From JAHEAO01 sp037968535 (lineage in GTDB: Bacteria; Pseudomonadota; Alphaproteobacteria; Rhodobacterales; Rhodobacteraceae), in contig JBBKVT010000141.1 in NCBI GenBank assembly GCA_037968535.1, positions 1 to 5,222 of the forward strand: a stretch of DNA of 5,222 bases, read 5' to 3'. How positions within the stretch are numbered: the stretch's first letter is position 1; each line of letters starts with the position of its first letter. The translations under genes and the position numbers were made by a program. Positions 1 through 5,222 of the stretch are shown here, piece after piece. The notes below the pieces were generated by a model, which was given only the letters and a program-made list of their open reading frames with translations, was not told the origin of the DNA and made no database searches.

Positions 1-216
1 GAGGTGCCTGCAGCCTCCGGGATTTCGGCGTAGATCCTCCCAGTCCTGATCATCTCATACCAGACGTTGGAGCTCGCGATGTTGGTGGACATGACCTGAT
101 CGACGTCAGAAGTGCCGCCACTTGATCATTGTGTGGCTTCCCACAGACACGTCAAATGACCAATTATAAAATCGTTCCGCCAACCTACGCGCAGAGTTTT
201 CCAACTTCGACGCCAT
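1..216 (-). pseudogene. 5' part of an unrecognised divergent gene, apparently frameshifted, cut by the left edge
   Basis: On the minus strand an ATG at 216-214, with a weak GAAG ribosome site upstream, opens a 36-codon frame ending in TGA at 108-106 (starts MASKLENSARRLAERF). A second minus frame, open from just after a stop at 128-126 to the window edge, reads GGTSDVDQVMSTNIASS and then NVWYEMIRTGRIYAEIPEAA. That second frame has about 79% G/C at third positions (31 of 39 codons by my count), as expected for real coding DNA here, and the first has about 60%. Both have protein-like composition with W, Y and H. A single-base indel between 106 and 128 would join them into one protein of at least 70 residues. 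Alternatively the true gene starts at the ATG at 92-90 in the second frame and the 36-codon frame is chance. I do not recognise the family. It is transcribed away from the amiC operon. Confidence 0.33.
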
Positions 217-220
217 TTTG

Positions 221-248
221 CTTCAGTCACTTGACCGAAGCACTTCGG
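221..248 (+). repeat. Two overlapping, mutually exclusive short hairpins
   Basis: CTTC (221-224) pairs with GAAG (237-240) around GTC/GAC (226-228 with 233-235), with one A-C mismatch and an ACTT loop. CCGAA (235-239) can instead pair with TTCGG (244-248) around a GCAC loop, five perfect pairs. The two structures share 235-240 and cannot form together. They overlap the candidate promoter, so they could be a protein-binding site in DNA rather than RNA structure. Confidence 0.35.
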
Positions 249-259
249 GATATCATGCT
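231..259 (+). promoter_or_regulatory. Weak candidate promoter for the amiC operon
   Basis: TTGACC at 231-236 matches the -35 consensus at five of six bases. Seventeen bases downstream lies CATGCT (254-259), which matches the -10 consensus at only three positions, including the key A2 and T6. Transcription would begin near 266 and give a leader of roughly 90 bases that includes the terminator-like element. A better -10-like hexamer, TATCAT at 251-256, is only 14 bases from the same -35. Alphaproteobacterial promoters often rely on the -35 box, so this is plausible but unproven. Confidence 0.25.
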
Positions 260-269
260 TCACTCAGAT

Positions 270-284
270 TCGGCTTGACGCCGA
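270..284 (+). repeat. Short perfect hairpin in the leader
   Basis: TCGGC (270-274) pairs perfectly with GCCGA (280-284) around a TTGAC loop of five bases. It lies just downstream of the predicted transcription start and 16 bases before the terminator-like element, so it would be in the leader RNA. The five-base loop does not match the six-base A1/G4 loop described for ANTAR-binding RNAs. Confidence 0.35.
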
Positions 285-300
285 CTGGCATCCGCGCCCG

Positions 301-343
301 ACCCGATCCCCTTCCCAGAAGGCGGCGTTGGGGCGGGTTTTTT
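301..343 (+). terminator. Terminator-like element (possible attenuator) before amiC
   Basis: ACCC (301-304) can pair with GGGT (335-338) and CCCC (308-311) with GGGG (330-333), separated by a small internal loop and followed by T6 at 338-343. Competing folds exist: CCTTC (310-314) with GAAGG (318-322) around a CCA loop, and CGCCC (295-299) with GGGCG (331-335). A GC-rich stem running into a T run 13 bases before the start codon of the amiC/amiR operon is the layout expected of a conditional terminator. The stem is imperfect, so strength is uncertain. AmiR as its partner is inferred from family knowledge. Confidence 0.45.
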
Positions 344-356
344 GTTTGGGGGGCAT

Positions 357-1433
357 GTGAAACGAACCGTTGCACTCGGCCTGCTTTATTCACGAAGCGG
401 CAGTTATGTCCGGATCAGCGAAGCCTGCCGCAGTGGTGCTCTGAACGCCATTGCGCGCATCAACGCCGATCCGACGCGATCCATTGCGTTTGAGGCTGTA
501 GAGCGCGATCCGGGCGGCAATGTCGATTTATACGGACCTCTGTGCAACGAGATTCTGCGCGATACGCCTGCGCGCCACATCATCGGATGTGTCACCTCCT
601 GGAGCCGCAAGGAGGTCATTCCGACGCTTGAGAAATCCGGCGGCACCTTGTGGTATACTGTCCCATATGAGGGGTTCGAAGCATCTGATCGCGTCGTCTA
701 TCTTCACGCCTGTCCCAATCAGCATTTGCTGCCGCTGCTGAACTGGACGTTCCCCACCTATGGCCGTCGAGGCTATCTGATCGGCAGCAACTATATATGG
801 GGATGGGAGATGAACCGGCTCGCTCGCGAGACAATTCATGGCGCGGGAGGCGACGTGCTTGGCGAACGCTACCTGCCGATCGGTTCTTTCGATGTCGGGC
901 GGATGATCGACGAGGTTCAGGCGACTGCGCCGGACTTCATTCTCAATTCGCTGATTGGGCCGTCGTCTTATGCCTTTTTGAAAGCCTATGCAGAACTTGC
1001 CGCGAGTGATCGTCGGTTCAGCGCGGTCCGCTGCCCTGTCCTGTCGTGCAATCTGACCGAATGTGAGTTGGCGGATATCGGGGCTGCCGCCGAAGGATTG
1101 ATCGCTGCGGGCCCGTATTTCAGGGAAGGTGCGCAGGCATTCGCAAGTAGCCATGAGGCGGCGGCCGACCGTGCGGTTTACGCCTTGGCCGACCTTCTGG
1201 AAAACGCTTCAGAGGCTGACATGCAAAACCTCTCTGCGTTGCTGCGGACGGAGGCGGGGCTGCGCAGCGGCATCGACGCCAAGACCCATCACACCGAACA
1301 GCCGGTCCTGATCGCCAAGGTCGAGGACGGCGCCTTCAAGGTCGTCCACAACGGCGGTATTCACGCTGGTGATCCATACCTGACCCAACCAGTGCCGGTC
1401 ACGTCACCTCATCACCTGCGGGTTATTTCTTGA
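357..1433 (+). CDS. amiC: AmiC-type amide-sensing negative regulator, periplasmic-binding-protein fold
   Basis: A cytoplasmic ligand sensor related to branched-chain amino-acid binding proteins (Peripla_BP family). In Pseudomonas AmiC binds small amides and, when empty, holds AmiR inactive. The 358-residue product has no signal peptide, as expected for this family, and is a little shorter than the roughly 385-residue Pseudomonas protein. Residues resembling AmiC include DPGG (51-54), GCVTSWSRK (77-85), YEGFE (104-108), PNQ (120-122), GSNYIW (143-148), and HHTEQP followed by an AKVEDGAFKVV strand near the C-terminus. Against remembered Pseudomonas AmiC, pocket residues Ser85, Tyr104, Pro107 and Tyr150 are kept (Ser81, Tyr100, Pro103, Tyr146), while Tyr83, Thr106 and Tyr152 become Val79, Val102 and Trp148. 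I chose GTG 357 because it starts shortly before the first strand (VALGLLYS) and follows a G-rich stretch (348-353); TTG 342 would add five residues. The stop overlaps the amiR start by four bases. Confidence 0.88.
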   Translation: MKRTVALGLLYSRSGSYVRISEACRSGALNAIARINADPTRSIAFEAVERDPGGNVDLYGPLCNEILRDTPARHIIGCVTSWSRKEVIPTLEKSGGTLWYTVPYEGFEASDRVVYLHACPNQHLLPLLNWTFPTYGRRGYLIGSNYIWGWEMNRLARETIHGAGGDVLGERYLPIGSFDVGRMIDEVQATAPDFILNSLIGPSSYAFLKAYAELAASDRRFSAVRCPVLSCNLTECELADIGAAAEGLIAAGPYFREGAQAFASSHEAAADRAVYALADLLENASEADMQNLSALLRTEAGLRSGIDAKTHHTEQPVLIAKVEDGAFKVVHNGGIHAGDPYLTQPVPVTSPHHLRVIS

Positions 1434-2038
1434 AGCGGGCGGTGCACATAGATGATTTGGGCGGCGCCCATGCCATTGTCCTGCATCGCCCGCATCCGGT
1501 GGTCGCCGCGTTGGTCCGACAATTGCAGGCCGTTGGTCTGCGGGCGACGACGTGCTGGCCCGAGTTGGAAGCTGACGCCTTGGCGGCGGATTTCGTCTTC
1601 TTCGACGCTGATATGGGGTTCGACGACCAATTCCCGTGGCTGCCTGGCGCCGCGCCGATGCCGCTGATCGCATTGATCGGATCGGAAGCGCCGGGGCGCA
1701 TCGAGTGGGCGCTTTCGACTGGGGCAACGGCGCAAATCCTCAAACCTGTCGGTGATAGCGGCGTCTATAGCGCGCTTCTTATCGCCAGTAACGCATTCGA
1801 GGCCCGACGCGCCTTGTCTGCTCAAGTGACCGATCTGCGCCAACGATTGGGAGAGCGCCAAACAATTGTCCGCGCGGTAATACTGATGATCGAAAAGACC
1901 GGCTCGGATGCCGCCGCATATGCCGCTTTGCGGCAGGAGGCGATGGATGCGCGCATCAGTCTGGAAGAGGCCGCGGCGCGCGTTGTGGCCCGGATGACAG
2001 GTCTGAAAGACCGCAAACCGAGAGACGGTGTCGCATGA
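1430..2038 (+). CDS. amiR: AmiR-type antiterminator: pseudo-receiver, coiled coil, ANTAR domain
   Basis: An RNA-binding antitermination regulator of 202 residues (Pseudomonas AmiR has 196). Residues 14-120 form a receiver-like domain, an amphipathic helix follows (about 122-145, AFEARRALSAQVTDLRQRL), and the ANTAR domain spans about 140-190, with the typical ILMIEKTGSDAAAYAALR then QEAMDARISLEEAA pattern. The receiver lacks the acidic pair after strand one (HRPHP at 19-23) but has Asp59 in the FVFFDADMG stretch and Lys105 in ILKP, where true receivers carry the phospho-acceptor and the conserved lysine. The TTG start overlaps the amiC stop as TTGA, implying translational coupling and matched amounts of sensor and effector; GTG 1442 is an alternative start. 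The stop overlaps the next gene as ATGA. Likely role: when AmiC releases it, it binds leader RNA and prevents termination, probably at the element at 301-343. Confidence 0.88.
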   Translation: MKRAVHIDDLGGAHAIVLHRPHPVVAALVRQLQAVGLRATTCWPELEADALAADFVFFDADMGFDDQFPWLPGAAPMPLIALIGSEAPGRIEWALSTGATAQILKPVGDSGVYSALLIASNAFEARRALSAQVTDLRQRLGERQTIVRAVILMIEKTGSDAAAYAALRQEAMDARISLEEAAARVVARMTGLKDRKPRDGVA

Positions 2039-2922
2039 CCACCGCCACAGCAAACCGGTCCGCCCGGCGTCCTCCGGGCGCATGGGCGCGGCTTATGCGG
2101 CGAAAAATGGCGCTATTTGGCATGGCGTTGGTAACGCTGATCGTGGGTGGGGCGATCCTTGCGCCCTGGATCGCGCCCTATGATCCCTTTGAGCAGCATT
2201 TCGATGGCTTGACACTTTTCGGCGAACCATTGGCGCCCGGTGGAAACTATCTGCTTGGCACCGACCTTCTGGGCCGCGATCTGCTGAGCCGTCTGCTTTA
2301 CGGGGCACGGACATCGCTAATCATCGGGGTTGTCGCCAACGGCATCGCGCTGATCATCGGCACGCTGATCGGATTGACCGCCGGCTTTTTTCAGGGATTT
2401 ATCGGTTCGGTCCTGATGCGTTTTACCGACCTGATGATGGCATTTCCCGCCTTGCTGTTGGCGATATGCCTCGCGGCGATCTTTCAGCCGTCGCTCTGGA
2501 TCGTGGCTTTCGTCATCGCGATGGTCAACTGGGTTCAGACTGCGCGGGTGATCTACACGGAAACGACCGCGCTGACCGCTCGCGATTTCATCGCCGCCGA
2601 ACGGACCCTGGGTGCCAGTTCAGCACGTATTCTGTTCAAGCACATCCTGCCGCATCTGGTGCCACTGATCATTGTCTGGGGCACATTGGGCATCTCGACG
2701 ACTGTTCTGCTGGAAGCGACGCTTTCATATCTTGGCGTCGGTGTGCAGCCGCCGACTCCCAGTTGGGGCAACATCATCTTTGAGAACCAGACTTATTTTC
2801 AGGCGGCCCCGTGGCTGGTGTTCTTCCCCGGTGCCGCGATCGTCACCCTTGCATTGGCGTTCAATCTTGTCGGTGACGCGCTGCGCGATGTGCTCGATCC
2901 GACGCTGCGGGGGTCAGACTGA
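2035..2922 (+). CDS. Peptide-type ABC transporter permease, DppC/OppC family
   Basis: Inner-membrane permease subunit of a dipeptide/oligopeptide/nickel-class importer, 295 residues, normal for the family. A basic cytoplasmic N-terminus (RRPPGAWARLMRRK) leads into the first membrane segment (about 27-48), then APYDP and the GTDLLGRDLLSRLLYGART stretch (75-93) typical of DppC/OppC. Further membrane segments lie about 95-120, 132-150, 152-170, 205-228 and 258-282. The cytoplasmic EAA loop, which contacts the ATPase, is at 187-206 (AAERTLGASSARILFKHILP). The protein ends in the usual GDALRDVLDP. ATG overlaps the amiR stop by four bases, so it is translationally coupled to the regulator. Substrate cannot be read from the permease; the linked amide sensor suggests an amide- or peptide-like compound. 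The C-type permease preceding the B-type is opposite to the common dpp order. Confidence 0.92.
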   Translation: MTTATANRSARRPPGAWARLMRRKMALFGMALVTLIVGGAILAPWIAPYDPFEQHFDGLTLFGEPLAPGGNYLLGTDLLGRDLLSRLLYGARTSLIIGVVANGIALIIGTLIGLTAGFFQGFIGSVLMRFTDLMMAFPALLLAICLAAIFQPSLWIVAFVIAMVNWVQTARVIYTETTALTARDFIAAERTLGASSARILFKHILPHLVPLIIVWGTLGISTTVLLEATLSYLGVGVQPPTPSWGNIIFENQTYFQAAPWLVFFPGAAIVTLALAFNLVGDALRDVLDPTLRGSD

Positions 2923-3842
2923 TGGCAAGTTATGCGATTCGACGACTTCTGCTGGCAGCCCTGATCTTGCTGGGCGTCTCCTTTATCACCTTCTTCTTGC
3001 TCTATGTGCTGCCCGCGGATCCGGTGCGCCAGATCGCGGGGCGCTCGGCGACGCCTCAGACCGTGGCCAATATCCGCGAGCAACTGGGCCTCGATCAGCC
3101 ATTCGTTGTGCAATACGGTCGCTATCTGATGGGTCTGTTCCAGGGCGATATGGGGCGCAGCTATCTGCAGAAAACCGATGTCACGACCCTGATCATGGCA
3201 CGGCTTCCGGCGTCGCTTCTGTTGATGGCGGCGGGGATCAGTGCGGAACTGGTTATTGGTCTTACGATGGGTGTTGTCGCGGCGCTCTGGCGCGGACGGG
3301 CGATCGACAATGGGTTGATGATGACGTCCTTCGTTACGGTATCGGCCCCGCAATTCGTCGTTGCGCTGCTGCTGCTTTATGTCTTTGCGGTCAAGCTGGG
3401 ATGGTTTCCGATCGGCGGCTACGGAACCCCGGCGCATCTGGTATTGCCGGCTATGACCCTGGGGATACTCGGGTCGGGCTGGTATGCACGCATCATGCGC
3501 TCGAACATGATCGAGGTTCTGCGCACCGACTTTGTCCGCACCGCCCGCGCCAAGGGCCTGAGACGCTCGCGCGTGATCCTGCGCCACGCCGTACCGAATG
3601 CGATATTGCCCGTGATTGCCATGATCGGCATCGACATCGGCATTTTCATGGGCGGCATCGTCGTGGTCGAGGGCGTCTTTGGCTGGCCCGGTATCGGCCA
3701 ACTGGCCTGGCAGGCGATCCAGCGCGTCGATATTCCGATCATCATGGGCGTCACGCTCGTTTCGGCCTGCGCAATCGTGCTGGGCAACTTGGTGGCTGAC
3801 CTGATCACACCGCTGATAGATCCCCGCATTCGTGTTCGTTGA
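2922..3842 (+). CDS. Peptide-type ABC transporter permease, DppB/OppB family
   Basis: Second inner-membrane permease, 306 residues, expected to form a heterodimer with the preceding DppC-type subunit. The first membrane segment is at about 8-30, followed by the periplasmic LPADPVRQIAG stretch, the RxxLGLDQPFVVQYGRYL motif (52-69) and GDMGRSY (75-81), all typical of DppB. More membrane segments lie about 98-122, 135-160, 173-188, 226-248 and 272-294. The EAA loop is at 207-230 (TARAKGLRRSRVILRHAVPN then AILP). It ends in ADLITPLIDPRIRVR, a classic C-terminus of this family. The start ATG shares one base with the previous stop (TGATG), so it is coupled to the upstream permease; a GGGGG run at 2909-2913 may serve as its ribosome site. 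Confidence 0.93.
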   Translation: MASYAIRRLLLAALILLGVSFITFFLLYVLPADPVRQIAGRSATPQTVANIREQLGLDQPFVVQYGRYLMGLFQGDMGRSYLQKTDVTTLIMARLPASLLLMAAGISAELVIGLTMGVVAALWRGRAIDNGLMMTSFVTVSAPQFVVALLLLYVFAVKLGWFPIGGYGTPAHLVLPAMTLGILGSGWYARIMRSNMIEVLRTDFVRTARAKGLRRSRVILRHAVPNAILPVIAMIGIDIGIFMGGIVVVEGVFGWPGIGQLAWQAIQRVDIPIIMGVTLVSACAIVLGNLVADLITPLIDPRIRVR

Positions 3843-3857
3843 ATGCCCACTACCAAC

Positions 3858-3867
3858 AGGAGAGAAG
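3858..3867 (+). promoter_or_regulatory. Strong ribosome binding site for the binding protein
   Basis: AGGAGAGAAG in the 28-base gap before the binding protein places AGGAG eight bases from the ATG at 3871. It is by far the best Shine-Dalgarno in the window; the upstream genes rely on overlap coupling. This fits the usual need for excess binding protein over membrane subunits and fixes the start codon. Confidence 0.75.
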
Positions 3868-3870
3868 ACA

Positions 3871-5222
3871 ATGAAGAAACTGCTTGCATCAACCGCCCTG
3901 TGTGCGGCCCTCGCGTTGCCGGTCTTTGCGCAAGAGACGCTGGACCCGAACGCCAAATCTGGCGGTGGTATCGTCGTCACTTACAAGGACGATGTCGCCA
4001 CGCTCGACCCTGCCATCGGCTATGATTGGCAGAACTGGTCGATGATCAAATCCCTGTTCGACGGGCTGATGGATTACGAACCGGGCACCACCGAACTACG
4101 CCCCGGTCTGGCAGAGAGTTATGACATCTCGCCGGATGGCATGACCTTCACCTTCCATCTGCTCAGCGGTGTCAAATTCCACAATGGCCGTGAAATGAAC
4201 GCGGACGATGTCAAATATTCGCTGGACCGTGTCACCAACCCGGTGACGCAATCCCCTGGTGCGGGATTTTTCGGCGCAATTGCGGGATATGATGCGATGG
4301 CCGATGGCACCGCTACCGAGTTGAGCGGCGTGACTGTCATCGACCCGCTGACGGTCGAGATCAAGCTGTCGCGGCCCGATGCGACGTTCCTGCATGTCAT
4401 GGCGCTGAACTTCGCTTCTGTCGTGCCGCAAGAGGCGGTCGAGGCGGCAGGCGGCGATTTTGGCAAGGTGCCGGTCGGCACAGGCGCGTTCAAGCTTGGC
4501 GAATGGACTATTGGCCAGCGTCTGGTCTTTGAAAAAAACGCCGACTACTGGCGCGAAGGTCTGCCCTATCTGGACAGCGTTACTTTCGAGGTCGGGCAGG
4601 AGCCTATCGTAGCCCTTCTGCGCCTCCAGAATGGTGAGGTCGACGTTCCCGGCGACGGCATTCCGCCCGCCAAATTCCAAGAGGTGATGGCCGACCCCGA
4701 ACAGGCGGCGCGGGTCGTCGAAGGCGGTCAGCTACAAACCGGCTACATCACCCTGAACGTCACCATCCCGCCACTGGACCAAGTCGAGGTCCGCCGCGCA
4801 ATCAACATGGCGATCAACAAGGACCGGATCACGCAGATCATCAACGGCCGCGCCGTACCAGCGACCCAGCCGCTGCCGCCGTCGATGCCAGGCTATACAG
4901 AAGGCTACGCGGGGTATGAATATGACCCCGAAAAAGCCAAGCAGATGTTGGCCGATGCGGGGCTGGCCGATGGATTTGAGACCAAACTTTATGTGATGAA
5001 CACGGATCCCAACCCGCGCATCGCGCAGGCAATCCAGCAGGATCTGGCGGCGATCGGCGTCAATGCTGCGATCCTATCCCTCGCGCAGGCCAACGTGATC
5101 GAGGCTGGGGGTGCCGGAACCGCGCCGATGATCTGGTCTGGTGGCATGGCGTGGATTGCCGACTTCCCCGATCCGTCCAACTTCTTCGGCCCGATCCTTG
5201 GCTGTGCCGGGGCAGAGGAAGG
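3871..5222 (+). CDS. ABC transporter extracytoplasmic peptide/amide-class binding protein (SBP family 5), C-terminus cut off
   Basis: Periplasmic solute-binding protein that delivers substrate to the two permeases. 450 codons are present, open to the window edge; the family usually has about 500-540 residues, so perhaps 50-90 are missing. A clean signal peptide (MKKLLASTALCAALALPVFA, cleavage before Gln21) has no lipobox cysteine, so it should be soluble in the periplasm. Family-5 hallmarks follow: LDPA (46-49), the LRPGLAESYDISPDGMTFTF signature (77-96) with GVKFHNG and ADDVKYSLDR (111-120), PVGTGAFKL (201-209), YWREGLPYLDSV (227-238), EVRRAINMAINKDRI (306-320), YDPEKAKQMLADAG (351-364), and WIADFPDPSNFF (428-439), the region that in DppA-like proteins holds the substrate-contacting acidic residue. 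Closest functional class is dipeptide/oligopeptide binding, but the family also takes up nickel, opines, sugars and other solutes; the AmiC/AmiR linkage favours an amide- or peptide-like ligand. ATPase genes are expected next. Confidence 0.93.
   Translation, partial: MKKLLASTALCAALALPVFAQETLDPNAKSGGGIVVTYKDDVATLDPAIGYDWQNWSMIKSLFDGLMDYEPGTTELRPGLAESYDISPDGMTFTFHLLSGVKFHNGREMNADDVKYSLDRVTNPVTQSPGAGFFGAIAGYDAMADGTATELSGVTVIDPLTVEIKLSRPDATFLHVMALNFASVVPQEAVEAAGGDFGKVPVGTGAFKLGEWTIGQRLVFEKNADYWREGLPYLDSVTFEVGQEPIVALLRLQNGEVDVPGDGIPPAKFQEVMADPEQAARVVEGGQLQTGYITLNVTIPPLDQVEVRRAINMAINKDRITQIINGRAVPATQPLPPSMPGYTEGYAGYEYDPEKAKQMLADAGLADGFETKLYVMNTDPNPRIAQAIQQDLAAIGVNAAILSLAQANVIEAGGAGTAPMIWSGGMAWIADFPDPSNFFGPILGCAGAEE

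Larger units (their letters stand above)
217..356 (+). other. Non-coding leader upstream of the amiC operon
   Basis: This stretch separates the divergent gene remnant from the first operon gene, and I see no convincing coding frame in it. It holds a candidate promoter (231-259), three short inverted repeats (221-240, 235-248, 270-284) and a terminator-like element ending in T6 (301-343). A long structured leader fits an operon controlled by an ANTAR antiterminator, which acts on nascent leader RNA; the regulatory role is inferred from the genes that follow. Confidence 0.5.

Noticed and set aside
106..128. Programmed frameshift joining the two minus-strand frames
   Set aside because: No slippery heptamer or A-rich run is present at the junction; an accidental indel or a separate start is simpler.
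132..145. TGTGG/CCACA hairpin with a CTTC loop
   Set aside because: A perfect five-pair stem, but it has no T run and lies inside the possible minus-strand coding region, so I assign no function to it.
163..168. Perfect TATAAT on the minus strand as a -10 box for the divergent gene
   Set aside because: No acceptable -35 lies 16-18 bases upstream on that strand, and the hexamer falls inside the minus-strand 36-codon frame.
287..300. Sigma-54-type promoter (TGGCA at 286-290)
   Set aside because: The GG lacks a GC dinucleotide at the required spacing and there is no TTGC element.
121..356. ANTAR-type RNA target (paired hairpins with six-base loops carrying A at position 1 and G at position 4)
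   Set aside because: I checked each A-N-N-G in this stretch by hand and none had complementary flanks closing a six-base loop, so the canonical motif is absent; a divergent target remains possible.
218..493. A 91-codon plus-strand frame across the leader and the start of amiC
   Set aside because: It runs through the terminator-like element and overlaps amiC out of frame, with Arg/Pro-rich shadow-like composition.
528..1154. A 208-codon minus-strand frame opposite amiC
   Set aside because: The amiC reading frame matches its family along its length; the antisense frame shows no motif or ribosome site that I can support.
2672..3799. A 375-codon plus-strand frame overlapping both permease genes
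   Set aside because: It is out of frame with the well-supported permeases, rich in Arg, Cys and Ser, and has no recognisable motif.
2799..3980. A 393-codon open frame on the minus strand
   Set aside because: It lies opposite both permeases and the start of the binding protein, which have clear family motifs. Its composition (rich in H, D, Q, R) is typical of an antisense shadow in GC-rich DNA.

Overview
The window carries the front part of one plus-strand operon. GC-rich DNA, strong G/C preference at third codon positions, GTG and TTG starts and tightly overlapping genes suggest an alphaproteobacterium, possibly Rhodobacteraceae-like. That taxonomic reading is inference, and nothing here fixes the species.

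Layout. Positions 1-216 hold what looks like the 5' part of an unrecognised minus-strand gene, read in two frames and therefore frameshifted or decayed, running off the left edge. Positions 217-356 are a non-coding leader with several short inverted repeats, a weak promoter candidate and, just before the first gene, a GC-rich imperfect hairpin followed by six T (about 301-343). Then come an AmiC-type amide-sensor protein (357-1433), an AmiR-type ANTAR antiterminator (1430-2038), a DppC/OppC-type permease (2035-2922), a DppB/OppB-type permease (2922-3842), and a dipeptide/oligopeptide/nickel-type extracytoplasmic binding protein (from 3871), cut by the right edge after 450 codons.

How the genes fit together. 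AmiC/AmiR is the ligand-controlled antitermination pair known from the Pseudomonas aeruginosa amidase operon: AmiC sequesters AmiR until an amide binds, and released AmiR lets transcription pass a leader terminator. Here the pair is translationally coupled to a peptide-class ABC importer (TTGA, ATGA and TGATG junctions), so the simplest inference is that it controls uptake of an amide- or peptide-like compound through the terminator-like leader. The two ATPase subunits expected for such an importer, and any amidase or other catabolic enzyme, are not in the window and probably lie downstream of 5222.

Points worth a second look are the pairing of the amide-sensing switch with a peptide-type importer, the altered AmiC ligand pocket, an AmiR pseudo-receiver that still has Asp and Lys at the receiver hallmark positions, the leader structure, and the broken divergent gene.
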